Assembly: GCA_964404005.1 (NCBI GenBank) | Contig: CAYOIH010000001.1 | Coordinates: forward strand, 1-64,000 | Source: XYD1-FULL-39-28 sp964404005 | Lineage (GTDB): Bacteria; Patescibacteriota; Minisyncoccia; Minisyncoccales; Staskawiczbacteraceae | DNA length: 64,000 bases | Direction: 5' to 3' | Shown: positions 1-6,584 of the stretch, piece by piece | Position numbering within the stretch: the stretch's first letter is position 1 | Layout: each line of letters starts with the position of its first letter | Notes under the pieces: model-generated | Database searches by the model: none | What the model was told of the DNA's origin: nothing | Seen by the model: only the letters and a program-made list of their open reading frames with translations | Program-made: the position numbers and the translations under genes

Positions 1-58
1 TTTGCAACATGTTTTAAGTGCCTCATACTGTAAAGTATACCAGTGGCCAGTGCAAAGC

Positions 59-87
59 TTGACGTTAATTTAATTAAGGGATATAGT
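59..87 (+). promoter_or_regulatory. Sigma-70-type promoter for the small gene at 230
   Basis: A TTGACG box at 59-64 and a TATAGT box at 82-87 are separated by 17 bp, close to the consensus for a housekeeping sigma factor. Transcription would start near 94 and leave a leader of about 135 nt before the ATG at 230. The leader holds a weak hairpin (GTCAA/TTGAC arms near 147-162) that I cannot assign to a known RNA family. Confidence 0.55.
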
Positions 88-229
88 AAGAATAGTGAAA
101 ATAGTTGTTGTTCTTTACTAACTTGTGAAGGGAGGTGGTCTAAGTTGGTCAACATTGTTTGACTTATGCAGTACCATCGGTAGCAAAAAAACTAACACCT
201 GCAAAACGGATTTTTGAAAGGTTAATGGT

Positions 230-583
230 ATGATACAGGCTACGTCTGCACCTCAACCCTCTGCTATTGTGGTTCTCGCAAATCTCACCGAAGAGCAACG
301 AGACTTTTTCTTGGAAAGGATGCACTGGTGGAAGGGCACTCCTATCGGTCAGCACTTGGACCGTGTGGCAAAGGACTTCAACCTCATCAACTCCAAAAAA
401 GGACTCGAGCTTGACGGAGATCAGGTGAGGATTCTGCTCAGCCAGGCTCGCGAAGCGGCTCGCAATGAGTCCGCCAATGCGGTTCACGAGAAGGGCCCCG
501 AGCTCAACGTGCGACGCAACGGCGAAAACAATAAGCCTCGTTGCAAGAGGCGCAGTTCTCGTCCGCTGCAATCGCGGAGATAG
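230..583 (+). CDS. Hypothetical small protein, GC-rich, basic C-terminus
   Basis: I do not recognise this 117-residue protein. It has a predicted soluble helical body (about residues 15-85, including a WW pair in HWWKGTP) and a strongly basic tail rich in Arg and Lys (residues 95-117), which suggests nucleic-acid or ribosome contact but proves nothing. The start is supported by a GAAAGG ribosome-binding site 8 nt upstream of the ATG. It has its own promoter and a strong terminator, so it is a single-gene unit. Base composition and codons (CTC, GCC, CGC, GAG) are clearly richer in G+C than the neighbours, which points to high expression under codon selection or to transfer. The coding frame is the only one with a good start signal and a matching terminator. 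Confidence 0.6.
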   Translation: MIQATSAPQPSAIVVLANLTEEQRDFFLERMHWWKGTPIGQHLDRVAKDFNLINSKKGLELDGDQVRILLSQAREAARNESANAVHEKGPELNVRRNGENNKPRCKRRSSRPLQSRR

Positions 584-598
584 TCTGCCCTTCGCCAA

Positions 599-641
599 GG
601 GCTGTGCGCACACATTTTTGTGCGCACAGCCCGCTTTTTTT
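599..641 (+). terminator. Strong intrinsic terminator
   Basis: A perfect 14-bp stem (599-612 with 619-632, core CTGTGCGCACA) with a 6-nt loop is followed by seven T residues at 635-641. A smaller hairpin, GCCCTT-CGCC-AAGGGC at 587-602, overlaps its 5' side by four bases and could compete with it. Confidence 0.9.
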
Positions 642-656
642 GCTATTTTTTAGATA

Positions 657-685
657 TTGCAATCAGTCTAAAAGTGTGCTAAAAT
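657..685 (+). promoter_or_regulatory. Promoter upstream of lepB
   Basis: TTGCAA at 657-662 and TAAAAT at 680-685 are spaced by 17 bp, and TGC directly before the -10 box makes it an extended -10 promoter. It lies between the preceding terminator and the lepB start, so it probably drives the lepB-hisS-rpsU-yqeY run. Confidence 0.55.
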
Positions 686-716
686 ATTTAAATTAAAGCA
701 ATAAACAGTAAAATTC

Positions 717-1340
717 ATGGAAAATAAAAACAAAGAGACAGGTATGGAGATTGTAAAAAATAAAGAAGGATTTAAAAAATTTACTTCTTTTATTTTTGAG
801 ATTGTTAAAATAGCTGTTATCGCTTTTGTTATTGTAGCTCCCATCAGATATTTTTTGTTCCAGCCGTTTATTGTCAGCGGGGCGTCTATGGATCCAAATT
901 TTGCTACGGGAGATTATTTAATTGTAGATGAAATCTCATACAGATTTTTTGATCCGCAAAGAGGGGATGTCGTAGTTTTTAATGCAGGATTTATAAAAGA
1001 CCCTTCCGGCCAATATGGTTATGCTGGCCAGCGTTTTATTAAAAGGGTTATAGGCCTTCCAGGAGAAACGGTTGATATAACAAATGGCGAAGTGGAAATT
1101 ATCAAAGACGGCAAGACAACAATCTTAGACGAAAAATATTTACCGAACGACCTAAAGACAATTGGCGAAATAAACATGACTTTAAAAACCGATGAGTATT
1201 TTGTTTTGGGAGATAACAGACAGTACTCTTACGACTCAAGGGCGTGGGGAGTTGTTTTAAGAAAAGACATAATTGGCAAAGCATTTCTAAGAATTTTTCC
1301 GGTGACAACTTTATCGGAAATTTCCAGGCCAAGCTATTAA
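717..1340 (+). CDS. lepB: Signal peptidase I
   Basis: This membrane-anchored serine protease removes signal peptides from exported proteins. The 207-residue protein has one N-terminal membrane segment (about residues 24-50). The catalytic Ser is S57 in SGASMDP, and the general base is K109 in FIKRVIGLPGE. The GDNR box and the following SYDSR motif complete the S26 family signature. No clear ribosome-binding site precedes the ATG at 717. An in-frame ATG at 744 (codon 10) is an alternative start and would keep the membrane segment. It is the first gene of a co-directional run with hisS, which follows after 22 nt. Its substrates in this window include the secreted proteins at 24700 and 59602. 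Confidence 0.95.
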   Translation: MENKNKETGMEIVKNKEGFKKFTSFIFEIVKIAVIAFVIVAPIRYFLFQPFIVSGASMDPNFATGDYLIVDEISYRFFDPQRGDVVVFNAGFIKDPSGQYGYAGQRFIKRVIGLPGETVDITNGEVEIIKDGKTTILDEKYLPNDLKTIGEINMTLKTDEYFVLGDNRQYSYDSRAWGVVLRKDIIGKAFLRIFPVTTLSEISRPSY

Positions 1341-1362
1341 ATACTGACAAAACAGTAATATT

Positions 1363-2670
1363 ATGAGCAAAATTAAATACCAATCTTTAACCGGAATGCA
1401 CGACATATTGCCAGAAGATCAGGTTTATTTCAAGCATGTTCAAAAAGTGGTTGAAGCCATTGCCAATTCCTACACTTTTGAAAAAATTGAAACGCCCATT
1501 CTGGAATTTACGGAGGTTTTCCAAAAAGCAGTCGGAGACGATACTGATATTGTGGGCAAAGAAATGTATACCTTTAGGACAAAGGGAGGAGATTTGGTTT
1601 CCTTGAGGCCGGAAGGAACTGCTGCTGTAATGAGAAGTTATTTGGAGCATGGGATGCATAATTTGCCCCAGCCCGTAAAACTTTGGTATGAGGGTCCGTT
1701 TTTCAGATATGAAAGGCCTCAGGCAGGAAGGTTCCGCCAATTCCACCAGTTTGGATTTGAAGTAATGGGAGAAAATAACCCTTCTATAGACAGCCAGATT
1801 ATCCAGATGAGCTACGATGTTTTAAAAGAACTGGGATTTAAAAATCTGACAATCGAGGTAAATTCCATCGGAGATTCGGAATGCAGGCCATATTTTAAAA
1901 AAATATTAGCCAGTTATTTCAAATCAAAAAGATCTTCTTTGTGTCCGGATTGCCAGAGAAGGCTGAAAGAAAACCCATTAAGAATTTTAGACTGTAAAGA
2001 GGAAAAATGCCAAAGAGTAAAAGCGGGAGCTCCGCAGATAATAGACCATTTATGCGAAAAATGTCATGCGCACTTTAAAGACGTTTTGGAATTTTTAGAC
2101 GAGTTGGAACTGCCATACACGTTGAACCCATATTTGGTGCGCGGATTGGATTATTACACAAAAACAGTTTTTGAAATAGTTGAAAAAAATATCGCCGGAG
2201 ATGATCTTGAAAAAGCAGTGGGCACATTGATCGGCGGAGGCAGGTATGATAATTTGGCAAAAATACTTGGGGGCAGAGATGTTCCGGGATGCGGATGCGC
2301 AGCCGGCATAGAAAGAATTGTAACTTTAATGAAAAGCAGGGAGATGAAAACCACCGGCAGACACAACTCTAAAAACGAAGCTCCTCAAATATTTTTAGCC
2401 CAATTAGGTCAGTTGGCAAAAAGAAAAAGCATGAAATTATTTGAAGAGTTCAGATCGGCTAAAATTTCAGTCGCAGAATCATTTTCAAAAGATTCTTTAA
2501 AAACCCAGTTAAGAACCGCGAATAAAATGAATATAAGGTGGGTTTTAATTTTTGGGCAAAAAGAAGCATTAGAAGATTTTATTACTTTAAGGGATATGGA
2601 TACGGGAACCCAAAAAGAAATAAAACTTGACAAGGTCGTAAGCGAAATGAAAGAAAAAATTAAAAAATAA
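1363..2670 (+). CDS. hisS: Histidyl-tRNA synthetase
   Basis: This class II aminoacyl-tRNA synthetase charges tRNA-His. The 435-residue length is normal. Class II motif 2 is visible in the FRYERPQAGRFRQFHQFG region (about residues 113-130). The two histidine-binding signatures are LVRGLDYYT (about 258) and GGGRYDNL (about 291). Between them is an insertion with several Cys residues (CPDCQ, CEKCH) that could bind zinc. The C-terminal anticodon-binding domain covers about residues 335-435. It sits 7 nt before rpsU, so the two genes are likely co-transcribed. Confidence 0.96.
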   Translation: MSKIKYQSLTGMHDILPEDQVYFKHVQKVVEAIANSYTFEKIETPILEFTEVFQKAVGDDTDIVGKEMYTFRTKGGDLVSLRPEGTAAVMRSYLEHGMHNLPQPVKLWYEGPFFRYERPQAGRFRQFHQFGFEVMGENNPSIDSQIIQMSYDVLKELGFKNLTIEVNSIGDSECRPYFKKILASYFKSKRSSLCPDCQRRLKENPLRILDCKEEKCQRVKAGAPQIIDHLCEKCHAHFKDVLEFLDELELPYTLNPYLVRGLDYYTKTVFEIVEKNIAGDDLEKAVGTLIGGGRYDNLAKILGGRDVPGCGCAAGIERIVTLMKSREMKTTGRHNSKNEAPQIFLAQLGQLAKRKSMKLFEEFRSAKISVAESFSKDSLKTQLRTANKMNIRWVLIFGQKEALEDFITLRDMDTGTQKEIKLDKVVSEMKEKIKK

Positions 2671-2677
2671 ATAAATT

Positions 2678-2896
2678 ATGCCGATACAAGTAACAAAAAA
2701 AGACAAAGAAACTTCGCAAAACCTGGTGCACCGTTTTACAAAAACCGTGCGACAATCGGGAGTTTTGCTTCAGATAAGAAAAGGGCAGTTCCACAAAAGA
2801 GCCAAATCAGCTTTGGCTAAAAAAAGATCTGCTTTAAGAAGAGTTGAGAGAAAAGCAGAAAAAATAAAAGAAGACAAATTAGCAAAACCAAAGTAA
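2678..2896 (+). CDS. rpsU: Small ribosomal subunit protein bS21
   Basis: This is a 72-residue, very basic protein of the 30S subunit. It shows the bS21 pattern, with RFTKTVRQSGVLLQIRKGQFH followed by a long Lys/Arg-rich helix. The length is typical. It follows hisS by 7 nt and precedes the YqeY gene, a neighbour it has in many bacteria. Confidence 0.9.
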   Translation: MPIQVTKKDKETSQNLVHRFTKTVRQSGVLLQIRKGQFHKRAKSALAKKRSALRRVERKAEKIKEDKLAKPK

Positions 2897-2930
2897 GGTT
2901 GCTCTCGGTAACAAACTTTTTTCGCTTTAT

Positions 2931-3449
2931 ATGTTAAAACAGCAGATACAAAATTCTACTAAAGAAGCCATGAAAGCTGGAGATCAGTTTTTGGTTGGAA
3001 CTTTGCGTATGTTGTCGGCTTCTATTCTTACAAAGGAAAAAGAAAAGCGATATAAAACTTCCAAAGATCACCCGGATTTTGCAGAAGATAAGTTGCTAAA
3101 AGAATCAGAATTAACAGACGAGCAGATAATTGAGGTTATATCTTCTGAAATTAAAAAAAGAAAAGACGCCGTTGTTTTATACGAACAGGGCAATAGGCAG
3201 GAGCTGGCAGACAAAGAAAAAAAGGAAATTGAAATTTTAATTAAATATCTGCCCGAGCAATTGTCCGAAGACGAATTAAAAAAAATGGTTGAAGAATCAA
3301 TTGCAAAAGTTAGGGTCGAAATGAAGGACCCTTCGACAAGCTCAGGGCAAGTTATGGGGAAAGTAATGGCAGATTTAAATCCAAAGATTAAGGGCAAAGC
3401 AGACGGCGGGGAGGTAAGTAAAATTGTAAAAGAACTATTATCTAAATAA
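2931..3449 (+). CDS. yqeY: GatB/YqeY domain protein with a palindrome-derived insert
   Basis: YqeY proteins resemble the tRNA-binding tail of the amidotransferase subunit GatB. Their exact role is not settled. The 172 residues cover the whole family domain: an N-terminal helical part and the C-terminal MGKVMADLNPKIKGKADGGEV block. Homologues usually read MKD directly followed by MGKVM. Here eight residues (PSTSSGQV) interrupt that junction and are encoded by the family A palindrome at 3329-3348 plus flanking bases. The frame is intact, so the insert is probably tolerated on the surface. It ends 2 nt before an intrinsic terminator. Confidence 0.9.
   Translation: MLKQQIQNSTKEAMKAGDQFLVGTLRMLSASILTKEKEKRYKTSKDHPDFAEDKLLKESELTDEQIIEVISSEIKKRKDAVVLYEQGNRQELADKEKKEIEILIKYLPEQLSEDELKKMVEESIAKVRVEMKDPSTSSGQVMGKVMADLNPKIKGKADGGEVSKIVKELLSK
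3329..3348 (+). repeat. Family A palindrome in yqeY
   Basis: CCCTTCGACAAGCTCAGGGC is an imperfect palindrome whose CCCT/AGGG ends pair. It is read in frame as the peptide PSTSSGQ. It is the reference copy for family A in this window. Confidence 0.85.
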
Positions 3450-3450
3450 G

Positions 3451-3488
3451 AAAAACCGGCCGGGTTCCCTTTTAGGGCCCGGTTTTTT
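3451..3488 (+). terminator. Intrinsic terminator after yqeY
   Basis: AAAAACCGG (3451-3459) pairs with CCGGTTTTT (from 3479), with an inner CCC/GGG pair (3467-3469 with 3475-3477), and ends in six T residues. The A-run on the 5' side would let it work in both directions. Confidence 0.75.
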
Positions 3489-3498
3489 GTTTGGAAAC

Positions 3499-3528
3499 TA
3501 AACACTTCAATCCGGTCTGAGGTGTTTA
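3499..3528. other. Isolated stem-loop between two terminators
   Basis: An 11-bp stem with one wobble pair (3499-3509 with 3518-3528) closes on the loop ATCCGGTC. It lies between two intrinsic terminators (3451-3488 and 3588-3621) in a 217-nt gap with no open reading frame. It could be part of a short RNA, but I see no clear promoter for one. Confidence 0.4.
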
Positions 3529-3587
3529 AAAATTATTAAGGTTGCGACTGCTGGCGGAGATTTGCAGTGGAGTTATTAGTGATTGTT

Positions 3588-3621
3588 AACCCCGTCCGAG
3601 CTTAGCCCGGCGGGGTTTTTG
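3588..3621 (+). terminator. Intrinsic terminator upstream of ybeY
   Basis: AACCCCG (3588-3594) pairs with CGGGGTT (3611-3617), with an inner CCG/CGG pair, followed by a run of T residues. No gene ends just upstream of it, so it either backs up the yqeY terminator or ends a short non-coding transcript. Confidence 0.7.
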
Positions 3622-3666
3622 TTTATTTGGGGAAATGGTGTAAAATAGATAAACATACGGCTTATC

Positions 3667-4128
3667 ATGGAGATAAATAACCTCACTAATTTTTCTGTGG
3701 ATAAAAAACTTTTTTCCACAGTTGCAAAAAAAGTATTAAAAGGCGAAAATAGAGGAACGGAAACAGTATCTCTGGCTTTTGTTGACAAAGGAGAGATAAA
3801 AAAGCTTAATAAAAAGTTTCGTGGCAAAAACAAGCCCACCGACGTTTTGTCTTTCGGGCAAAGTATTGACTACAAACTACCAACTACCAACTCGGAATTA
3901 GGCGAGATTGTTATCTGTCCGGAAGTTGTAAAAGAAAATTCCAAGAAGTACGGAGTTTCCGAAAAAAGCGAAATGTTGAAAGTTTTTATCCACGGGATTC
4001 TGCACCTATGCGGGTATGACCATGAAAAATCACCCGCCAGCAACGCTTCGCGTAGCGATGCGGGCTGGGAGAAGGAAGCAGAAATAATGGAAATAAAACA
4101 AGAAAAATATTTATCTAAATTAAGATAA
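3667..4128 (+). CDS. ybeY: Endoribonuclease YbeY, with a palindromic insert
   Basis: YbeY is a metal-dependent single-strand endoribonuclease needed for 16S rRNA 3'-end processing and ribosome quality control. The zinc motif HGILHLCGYDH is complete, with H109, H113 and H119. Straight after it, where homologues read HE followed by EAEIM, about 13 extra residues (PASNASRSDAGWE) appear. They are encoded by a GC-rich palindrome at 4033-4064. The frame remains open and the C-terminal helix is kept, so the protein is probably functional. It is followed 3 nt later by ftsA. Confidence 0.9.
   Translation: MEINNLTNFSVDKKLFSTVAKKVLKGENRGTETVSLAFVDKGEIKKLNKKFRGKNKPTDVLSFGQSIDYKLPTTNSELGEIVICPEVVKENSKKYGVSEKSEMLKVFIHGILHLCGYDHEKSPASNASRSDAGWEKEAEIMEIKQEKYLSKLR
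4033..4064. repeat. GC-rich palindromic element inside ybeY
   Basis: CCCGC (4033-4037) pairs with GCGGG (4060-4064), and an inner CGCT/AGCG pair sits around TTCGCGT. The element is GC-rich in an AT-rich gene and is translated in frame. Confidence 0.65.
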
Positions 4129-4131
4129 TCT

Positions 4132-5379
4132 ATGGCGCGTGGCAATATTGTAGTTGGCCTAGATATAGGAACGCACAGCATAAAAGCGCTGGTGGTCCAG
4201 CGGCCCAAAGGGCACCCTGGGAAAGACTGGGAGGTTTTGTCGTACGCAGAAATACCTTCTTTCGGGCTCCGTAAGGGAGCTGTTGTTTCGGTTGAAGAAA
4301 CCGCAAAAAATGTGCAGATGATAATGTCGGGAGTCGAAAAAGATTGCAACAGAAAAATTAGTTCTGTCTTTGTAAATATCGGAGGTAGCCATCTTTATGT
4401 TACCCCGTCCGACGGAATTATTTCTGTTTCAAGGGCTGACCAAAGAATTTCCAAGGAAGATGTTGAAAGAGTTTTGCAGGCGACCAAAGCAATAAATATG
4501 TCCAGAAACGACGAAGTTTTAGACGTTATCCCAAGAGAGTATATTGTCGACGACCAGAAAGGTATAAAACAGCCGGAAGATTTAACAGGCATAAGACTGG
4601 AAGCAAAAGTTTTATTATTGTGTGTTTTTTCCCGTTATTTTATTAATTTAACTCAAGCTGTTTTAAATTCAAAACTGCAGATAAATGATGTGATACCATC
4701 TCCGCTGGCTGCCGCAAATGCTGTTTTAACGCCACAGCAAAAAGAATTGGGAGTTGCTTTAGTTGACATGGGAGCGGCTACAACATCTTTAGCGGTTTTT
4801 GAAGAAGGAGAACTGATACACTTGGCTGTTTTTCCGGTAGGCTCGGCGAATATTACAAACGATATTGCAATAGGCTTAAGAACAGAAGTTGCGATTGCCG
4901 AGTCTATTAAAAAACAGCATGGCACATGCATGTTTGCTGTTTCTGTCAAAGACCAGTCAAGAAAAAAAATTGAAATTTTTTCGGCCAAAGGCGGATCCGC
5001 CTCGGGCGGAGATAATACGCTTAATTTTACAAAGAAAAATTTGGTTGATATTATCGAGCCCAGAGTTTCCGAAATTTTAGACCTGGTTCAAAAAGAGTTG
5101 AAAAAAATTAATAGGCAGGAATTATTGCCGGGAGGAATTGTTTTGACCGGAGGCGGGGCAAAGATGCCAAAAATAAAAGAACTTACAAAAGAAACATTAA
5201 AACTTGCCTGCGAAATAGGAACTCCTAAGGGCATAATTGGTTTGCAGGATGATCCTGCTTTAGCAACTGTGGCGGGGTTGGTGATGGAGGGGGTTGATTC
5301 TGGCGGAGATGGTGGTAGAGTAGACATTGCGGGATTGGGAGCCAAAATAAAAAGGTGGCTCAAAAACTTCATCCCGTAA
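4132..5379 (+). CDS. ftsA: Cell division protein FtsA
   Basis: FtsA is an actin-fold ATPase that ties FtsZ filaments to the membrane. The 415-residue protein shows the phosphate-1 loop GLDIGTHSIKALV (from residue 9), the second phosphate region LVDMGAATTSLAVF (about 210), and the adenosine motif GGIVLTGGGAKMP (about 334-346). The last residues (KIKRWLKNFIP) form a short amphipathic helix of the membrane-targeting type. A small repeat-derived stretch (GGSASGG, about residues 287-293) sits between two domains. ftsZ follows after 6 nt, so the two genes form a classic pair. Confidence 0.95.
   Translation: MARGNIVVGLDIGTHSIKALVVQRPKGHPGKDWEVLSYAEIPSFGLRKGAVVSVEETAKNVQMIMSGVEKDCNRKISSVFVNIGGSHLYVTPSDGIISVSRADQRISKEDVERVLQATKAINMSRNDEVLDVIPREYIVDDQKGIKQPEDLTGIRLEAKVLLLCVFSRYFINLTQAVLNSKLQINDVIPSPLAAANAVLTPQQKELGVALVDMGAATTSLAVFEEGELIHLAVFPVGSANITNDIAIGLRTEVAIAESIKKQHGTCMFAVSVKDQSRKKIEIFSAKGGSASGGDNTLNFTKKNLVDIIEPRVSEILDLVQKELKKINRQELLPGGIVLTGGGAKMPKIKELTKETLKLACEIGTPKGIIGLQDDPALATVAGLVMEGVDSGGDGGRVDIAGLGAKIKRWLKNFIP
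4990..5010. repeat. Palindromic element inside ftsA
   Basis: GGCGGATCCGCC (4990-5001) is a perfect palindrome, and TCCGCC-TCG-GGCGGA (4996-5010) overlaps it as a second hairpin. It is translated in frame as GGSASGG, a likely flexible linker. Confidence 0.6.
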
Positions 5380-5385
5380 GGTTTT

Positions 5386-6324
5386 ATGAATCCAAAAATT
5401 AAAGTTATAGGAGTGGGCGGGTCGGGTTCCAATACGGTTTCGAGAATGGCTCATCTGCGCAGGCAGACAGACACCAATATACAGGAAGTTGAATTATTGG
5501 CAGTGAATACCGATGCGCAAGCTTTACATTTTTCCAAAGCAGATAAAAAGATTTTAATAGGAAAAGATATCACCAATGGCCTTGGAACCGGTATGGATGC
5601 GGATTTGGGTAGAAAGTCAGCTGAAGAATCCAAACAGGAAATTTTAGAAAATTTAAACGGAGCAGATATGGTTTTTGTGACTTGTGGACTTGGCGGAGGC
5701 ACCGGCTCGGGCGCTTCGCCAATTATTGCCGAGGCTTCAAAAAGCCTGGGCATTTTAACTATTGGGGTGGTCACAACTCCTTTTTCTTTTGAAGGTTTGG
5801 AAAGAAAAAAAGTTGCAGAGTCAGCTTTAAAAAACTTAAAAGGTTCCGTGGATTCTTTACTGGTAATTTCCAACGACAAGCTTTTAAAAATTATTGACGA
5901 AAAAACTACAGTATCAAACGCTTTTTTAATTTGCGACGATATTTTGCGGGAAGCCGTGCAGTCAATCACTGATTTGATTTTGGTGCAGGGAATTATAAAT
6001 ATTGATTTTGCGTCAGTTTTATCTACCATGAAAGATTCGGGGTACGCATTGTTTGGTATGGGAAAAACAATGGGAGAAAATCGCGCAGTCAGGGCGGCTG
6101 AAATGGCGATAAACTCTCCATTGTTAGATTTTTCTATAAAAGGGGCAAAAGGAGTTTTGTTTTCAGTTGCGGGAGATGATGTCAGTTTAAATGAAATTAA
6201 AGAGGCCGCAAAAGTTATTACCCAAAACGTTGATCCCAAGGCGCAAATAATTTTTGGCGCCACAAAGGACAATAATCTTAAAAAGGGAGAAATAAAAATC
6301 ACCGTAATCGCAACAAAACTCTAA
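5386..6324 (+). CDS. ftsZ: Cell division protein FtsZ, short and with an altered T7 loop
   Basis: FtsZ is the tubulin-like GTPase of the division ring. The nucleotide-binding motifs are present: GVGGSGSN near the N-terminus and the glycine loop GGGTGSG from residue 103, which matches tubulin rather than the usual bacterial GGGTGTG. Two features are odd. The T7 loop reads NIDFAS (N205-S210), where most FtsZ have NxDFAD, so the second catalytic Asp is replaced by Ser. The protein also stops at residue 312, right after the core strand KITVIATKL, without the linker and the C-terminal peptide that binds FtsA. Synteny with ftsA supports a division role. GTP hydrolysis may be slow. Confidence 0.93.
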   Translation: MNPKIKVIGVGGSGSNTVSRMAHLRRQTDTNIQEVELLAVNTDAQALHFSKADKKILIGKDITNGLGTGMDADLGRKSAEESKQEILENLNGADMVFVTCGLGGGTGSGASPIIAEASKSLGILTIGVVTTPFSFEGLERKKVAESALKNLKGSVDSLLVISNDKLLKIIDEKTTVSNAFLICDDILREAVQSITDLILVQGIINIDFASVLSTMKDSGYALFGMGKTMGENRAVRAAEMAINSPLLDFSIKGAKGVLFSVAGDDVSLNEIKEAAKVITQNVDPKAQIIFGATKDNNLKKGEIKITVIATKL

Positions 6325-6424
6325 TAAATAGAAAAAATATCCACGATCAAGGGTGTTTTTTGTTTTATGGCGTAAAGTGGGGCGCATAAATAGTTATCCA
6401 CAGATTTTATATGTAAAACGGGAT

Positions 6425-6452
6425 TTGACACGCTTTTTTAATGGAGTAAAAT
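6425..6452 (+). promoter_or_regulatory. Strong promoter for nrdD-nrdG
   Basis: TTGACA (6425-6430), a 16-bp spacer and TAAAAT (6447-6452) form a near-consensus promoter. Transcription should begin near 6459, giving a leader of about 125 nt before the nrdD start. Confidence 0.7.
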
Positions 6453-6480
6453 GTAGTAATCGACGCTTAAAAATAAAATA

Positions 6481-6571
6481 TTAATTAAGGCATTTTAATA
6501 AACTCATTGTTTAGGAATCAGTCCTAGAATTCTTAAACAATAAGCTTAATTAAAGGCAAATGCCTTTTTTT
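6481..6571 (+). promoter_or_regulatory. Candidate transcription attenuator or riboswitch upstream of nrdD
   Basis: The leader can fold in two exclusive ways. In one, TTAATTAAG (6481-6489) pairs with CTTAATTAA (6545-6553) around a 13-bp hairpin (6506-6518 with 6529-6541, loop CAGTCCTAGA). That leaves AAAGGC (6552-6557) and GCCTTT (6562-6567) able to form a small terminator with seven T residues (6565-6571). In the other, AAGGCATTT (6487-6495) pairs perfectly with AAATGCCTT (6558-6566) and removes the terminator. The layout matches a ligand- or protein-controlled attenuator. I do not recognise a known riboswitch class in it. Confidence 0.5.
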
Positions 6572-6584
6572 GTCCCCTAAAACC

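Noticed and set aside
164..613. Minus-strand open frame opposite the small gene
   Set aside because: It spans the strong terminator hairpin and has no start signal. The plus-strand gene explains the region better.
6394..6402. TTATCCACA, a DnaA-box consensus (also 21918-21926, and reversed at 3696-3704)
   Set aside because: The copies are single and far apart, one is inside ybeY, and dnaA/dnaN are not near. They do not make an origin of replication.
6325..6424. Missing FtsZ tail downstream in another frame
   Set aside because: None of the three forward frames after the stop encodes anything like the conserved acidic-hydrophobic FtsZ end peptide.
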